NCBI GenBank assembly: GCA_002428415.1
Contig: DIWI01000017.1
Coordinates: forward strand, 1-15,412
Source of the DNA: Clostridiaceae bacterium UBA6110
GTDB taxonomy: Bacteria; Bacillota; Clostridia; Clostridiales; Clostridiaceae
Direction of reading: 5' to 3'
DNA length: 15,412 nucleotides
How positions within the stretch are numbered: position 1 is the first letter of the stretch; each line of letters begins with the position of its first letter. The position numbers were made by a program, and so were the translations under genes. The notes under the pieces were generated by a model that had not been told where the DNA came from, did not search any database, and was given only the letters and a program-made list of their open reading frames with translations. Below are positions 13,503 through 15,412 of this stretch, in pieces.

Positions 13503-15380
13503 ATGCTTAGGACATTAAACGACCTTAAAGCCATAAAGGATGCTTCCCTGGAACTCGTGACTCTCAGGAACATGACAGGCCAGGATTATACAAAGAAGGA
13601 AATTCTGGTATGCGGAGGAACCGGATGCCAGTCAGCCAAGTCCAAGGAAATAGTAAGCCTGTTCAATTCTGAATTCAACAAGCAGAAGATAAGCGACACG
13701 GTAAGCGCACACATTACAGGATGCTTTGGATTCTGCGAAAAGGGACCTATAGTCAAGGTTTTCCCGGATGACGTATTCTATATAGAGGTTAAGCCATCTG
13801 ATGTTGAAGAAATCATCAAGGAACACATCTTAGGCGGGAAAGTAGTTGAAAGACTCCTTTACAAGGACCCTGACACAAAGGAAATCATCAGGACACAGCA
13901 TGGAATGAGCTTCTACAAGAAGCAGGAAAGAGTTGCGCTAAGGAACTGCGGACTTATCAATCCTGAAAAGATAGATGAATACATAGCATATGACGGATAT
14001 GTGGCACTCGGGAAGGCTCTGACAGAGATGACACCTCAGCAGGTAGTAGATGTGATCAAGGATTCAGGACTTCGTGGAAGAGGTGGCGCAGGATTCCCGA
14101 CAGGCTCGAAATGGGGAATAACCCTGAGGAGCCCGGGTGCTGAAAAATATATGGTCTGCAATGCCGACGAGGGAGACCCGGGAGCATTCATGGACAGGTC
14201 TATACTTGAAGGAGACCCGCACAGTGTGCTTGAAGCCCTTATGATTGGCGGATATGCGATCGGTGCAAACAAGGGATACATATACATCAGGGCTGAGTAT
14301 CCGCTGGCGATTTCAAGACTCAGGATTGCGATTAAGCAGGCTGAAGACTATGGACTTCTCGGCAATGACATATTCGGCACAGGCTTCAATTTTAATATCG
14401 AAATAAAGCTGGGAGCTGGAGCATTCGTATGCGGCGAGGAAACAGCGCTCATACACAGCATCGAGGGCAAGCGTGGCGAACCTACGACTAAACCCCCCTT
14501 CCCTGCTGAATCAGGACTTTGGGGCAAGCCGACCTGCGTGAACAACGTTGAGACTCTGGCGAATGTTCCGGCGATCATGAACAATGGAGCCAAGTGGTTT
14601 GCTGATTTTGGAACCAAGCTCAGCAAGGGCACCAAGGTTTTCGCACTTGCAGGCAAGGTCAACAATGTAGGTCTCGTCGAGGTTCCGATGGGAACAACCC
14701 TCAGGGAGATTATCTACGAGATAGGCGGAGGAATAAAGGGAGGCTACAAGTTCAAGGCTGTGCAGACAGGCGGACCATCCGGAGGCTGCATCACCGAACA
14801 GGACCTTGACACCCCTATCGACTACGAATCACTCAGTGCAATAGGGTCAATGATGGGATCCGGCGGAATGATAGTCATGGATGAGCACAACTGCATGGTA
14901 GACATAGCCAAGTTCTACCTTGATTTCACAGTTGACGAATCCTGTGGAAAATGCACTGCATGCAGAATAGGAAACAAGAGACTTCTTGAGATACTTCAGA
15001 AGATAACCCAGGGAAAGGGCGAGCCAAGCGACCTGGTTAAGCTGAGAGAGCTGTCTGAGACAATTAAGGACACTTCGCTCTGCGCATTGGGCCAGACTGC
15101 TCCTAACCCTATACTTTCTACTCTAAAGTATTTCGAATCTGAATACAATGCTCATGTCTATGACAAGAGATGTCCGGCAGGCGTCTGCAAGGATCTCGTA
15201 AGATACGAGATTTCAGAGCTCTGCATTGGCTGCACAAAGTGCGCAAGGGCTTGTCCGGTAAGCTGTATCTCCGGCAAGGTCAGGGAAAAGCATGTAATAG
15301 ACCAGGAGAAGTGCATCAAGTGCGGATCCTGCTACACGGCTTGCCCGGTCAAACCTGTCAAAGCCGTTATGAAGGTATAG
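13503..15380 (+). CDS. hydB: NuoF-like flavin/Fe-S subunit, electron-bifurcating hydrogenase beta type (HydB/HndC)
   Basis: This 625-aa subunit binds NAD(P)H and FMN and relays electrons to Fe-S clusters. Domains in order: an N-terminal thioredoxin-like [2Fe-2S] domain (Cys37, Cys42, Cys74, Cys78); a NuoF core with GRGGAGFPTGSKW (about 192-204) and CNADEGDPGAFMD (219-231); a [4Fe-4S] site SCGKCTACRIG (about 480-489) with its distant Cys in SLCALGQ (about 525); and a C-terminal two-cluster ferredoxin domain with CIGCTKCARACP from Cys574 and CIKCGSCYTACP from Cys604. This is the HydB/HndC layout. An ATG at 13497 is only 2 nt after AGGAGG, so I prefer 13503, at 8 nt, the same spacing as the next gene. 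The partner could be a hydrogenase or, less likely, a formate dehydrogenase. Confidence 0.92.
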   Translation: MLRTLNDLKAIKDASLELVTLRNMTGQDYTKKEILVCGGTGCQSAKSKEIVSLFNSEFNKQKISDTVSAHITGCFGFCEKGPIVKVFPDDVFYIEVKPSDVEEIIKEHILGGKVVERLLYKDPDTKEIIRTQHGMSFYKKQERVALRNCGLINPEKIDEYIAYDGYVALGKALTEMTPQQVVDVIKDSGLRGRGGAGFPTGSKWGITLRSPGAEKYMVCNADEGDPGAFMDRSILEGDPHSVLEALMIGGYAIGANKGYIYIRAEYPLAISRLRIAIKQAEDYGLLGNDIFGTGFNFNIEIKLGAGAFVCGEETALIHSIEGKRGEPTTKPPFPAESGLWGKPTCVNNVETLANVPAIMNNGAKWFADFGTKLSKGTKVFALAGKVNNVGLVEVPMGTTLREIIYEIGGGIKGGYKFKAVQTGGPSGGCITEQDLDTPIDYESLSAIGSMMGSGGMIVMDEHNCMVDIAKFYLDFTVDESCGKCTACRIGNKRLLEILQKITQGKGEPSDLVKLRELSETIKDTSLCALGQTAPNPILSTLKYFESEYNAHVYDKRCPAGVCKDLVRYEISELCIGCTKCARACPVSCISGKVREKHVIDQEKCIKCGSCYTACPVKPVKAVMKV

Positions 15381-15392
15381 GAGGGTAATGAG

Positions 15393-15412
15393 ATGGATAT
15401 GGTTCATGTAAA
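15393..15412 (+). CDS. Start of the third subunit, probably [FeFe]-hydrogenase catalytic subunit (HydA/HndD), cut by the window
   Basis: Only six codons are visible (MDMVHV), 12 nt after the hydB stop. AGGAGG stands 8 nt before ATG at 15393. An earlier ATG at 15388 meets a stop after seven codons and is rejected. In HydABC and HndABCD operons the NuoF-like gene is followed by the [FeFe]-hydrogenase catalytic subunit, and such proteins often begin with a similar short stretch leading into a [2Fe-2S] domain. The assignment rests on context. Confidence 0.55.

Noticed and set aside
1..15412. CRISPR arrays, tRNA/rRNA genes, insertion sequences, phage or toxin-antitoxin modules
   Set aside because: No regularly spaced repeats, tRNA-like cloverleaves, transposase motifs or terminal repeats were seen on either strand by eye; the HNH gene has no mobile-element partner.

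Overview
The window reads as chromosomal DNA of a Gram-positive anaerobe of the class Clostridia. This rests on four things: strong AGGAGG ribosome binding sites with heavy AGG (Arg) and ATA (Ile) use; FabK as the enoyl-ACP reductase inside a clustered fab-acc operon; a T-box riboswitch ahead of thrS; and an NADH-linked hydrogenase-type operon with flavin and iron-sulfur subunits. Base composition is moderate rather than very AT-rich. The genus cannot be named from the sequence alone.

Layout. (1) 1-8167, minus strand: a type II fatty-acid synthesis operon transcribed fabH-acpP-fabK-fabD-fabG-fabF-accB-fabZ-accC-accD, running off the left edge inside accD. Genes are tightly packed, with two 1-nt TAATG overlaps and one 8-nt overlap. 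It starts at a TTGTAA/17/TATATT promoter followed at once by two tandem TTTGA-N3-TCAAA-type boxes, which resemble FabT (MarR-family) operators. (2) 8168-8952: a bidirectional terminator, a 49-aa membrane protein of the lmo0937 type with its own strong promoter, and a second hairpin terminator. (3) 8953-11591, minus strand: thrS behind a full T-box leader, followed without a gap by a 126-aa HNH-type zinc protein. (4) 11592-11826: a divergent promoter region. (5) 11827-12895, plus strand: two overlapping genes, a DUF1904/MIF-like small protein and a DUF6873-like (GME-fold) protein of unknown function. (6) 12922-15412, plus strand: a redox operon with its own promoter flanked by two Rex-like palindromes, encoding a NuoE-like [2Fe-2S] subunit, a NuoF-like flavin/Fe-S subunit with a C-terminal ferredoxin domain, and the first codons of a third subunit (probably the [FeFe]-hydrogenase catalytic subunit).

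How the genes work together. AccB/AccC/AccD (AccA is probably just outside) make malonyl-CoA. FabD loads it onto AcpP, FabH starts chains, FabF elongates, and FabG, FabZ and FabK complete each reduction and dehydration cycle. The redox operon probably couples NAD(P)H and ferredoxin to H2, and its Rex-like sites would tie expression to the NADH/NAD+ ratio. ThrRS is controlled by uncharged tRNA-Thr.

Most of the window is ordinary core metabolism. The more interesting parts are regulatory (tandem FabT-like boxes without an adjacent fabT, paired Rex-like sites) and three poorly characterised genes: the HNH gene co-transcribed with thrS and the DUF1904/DUF6873 pair.
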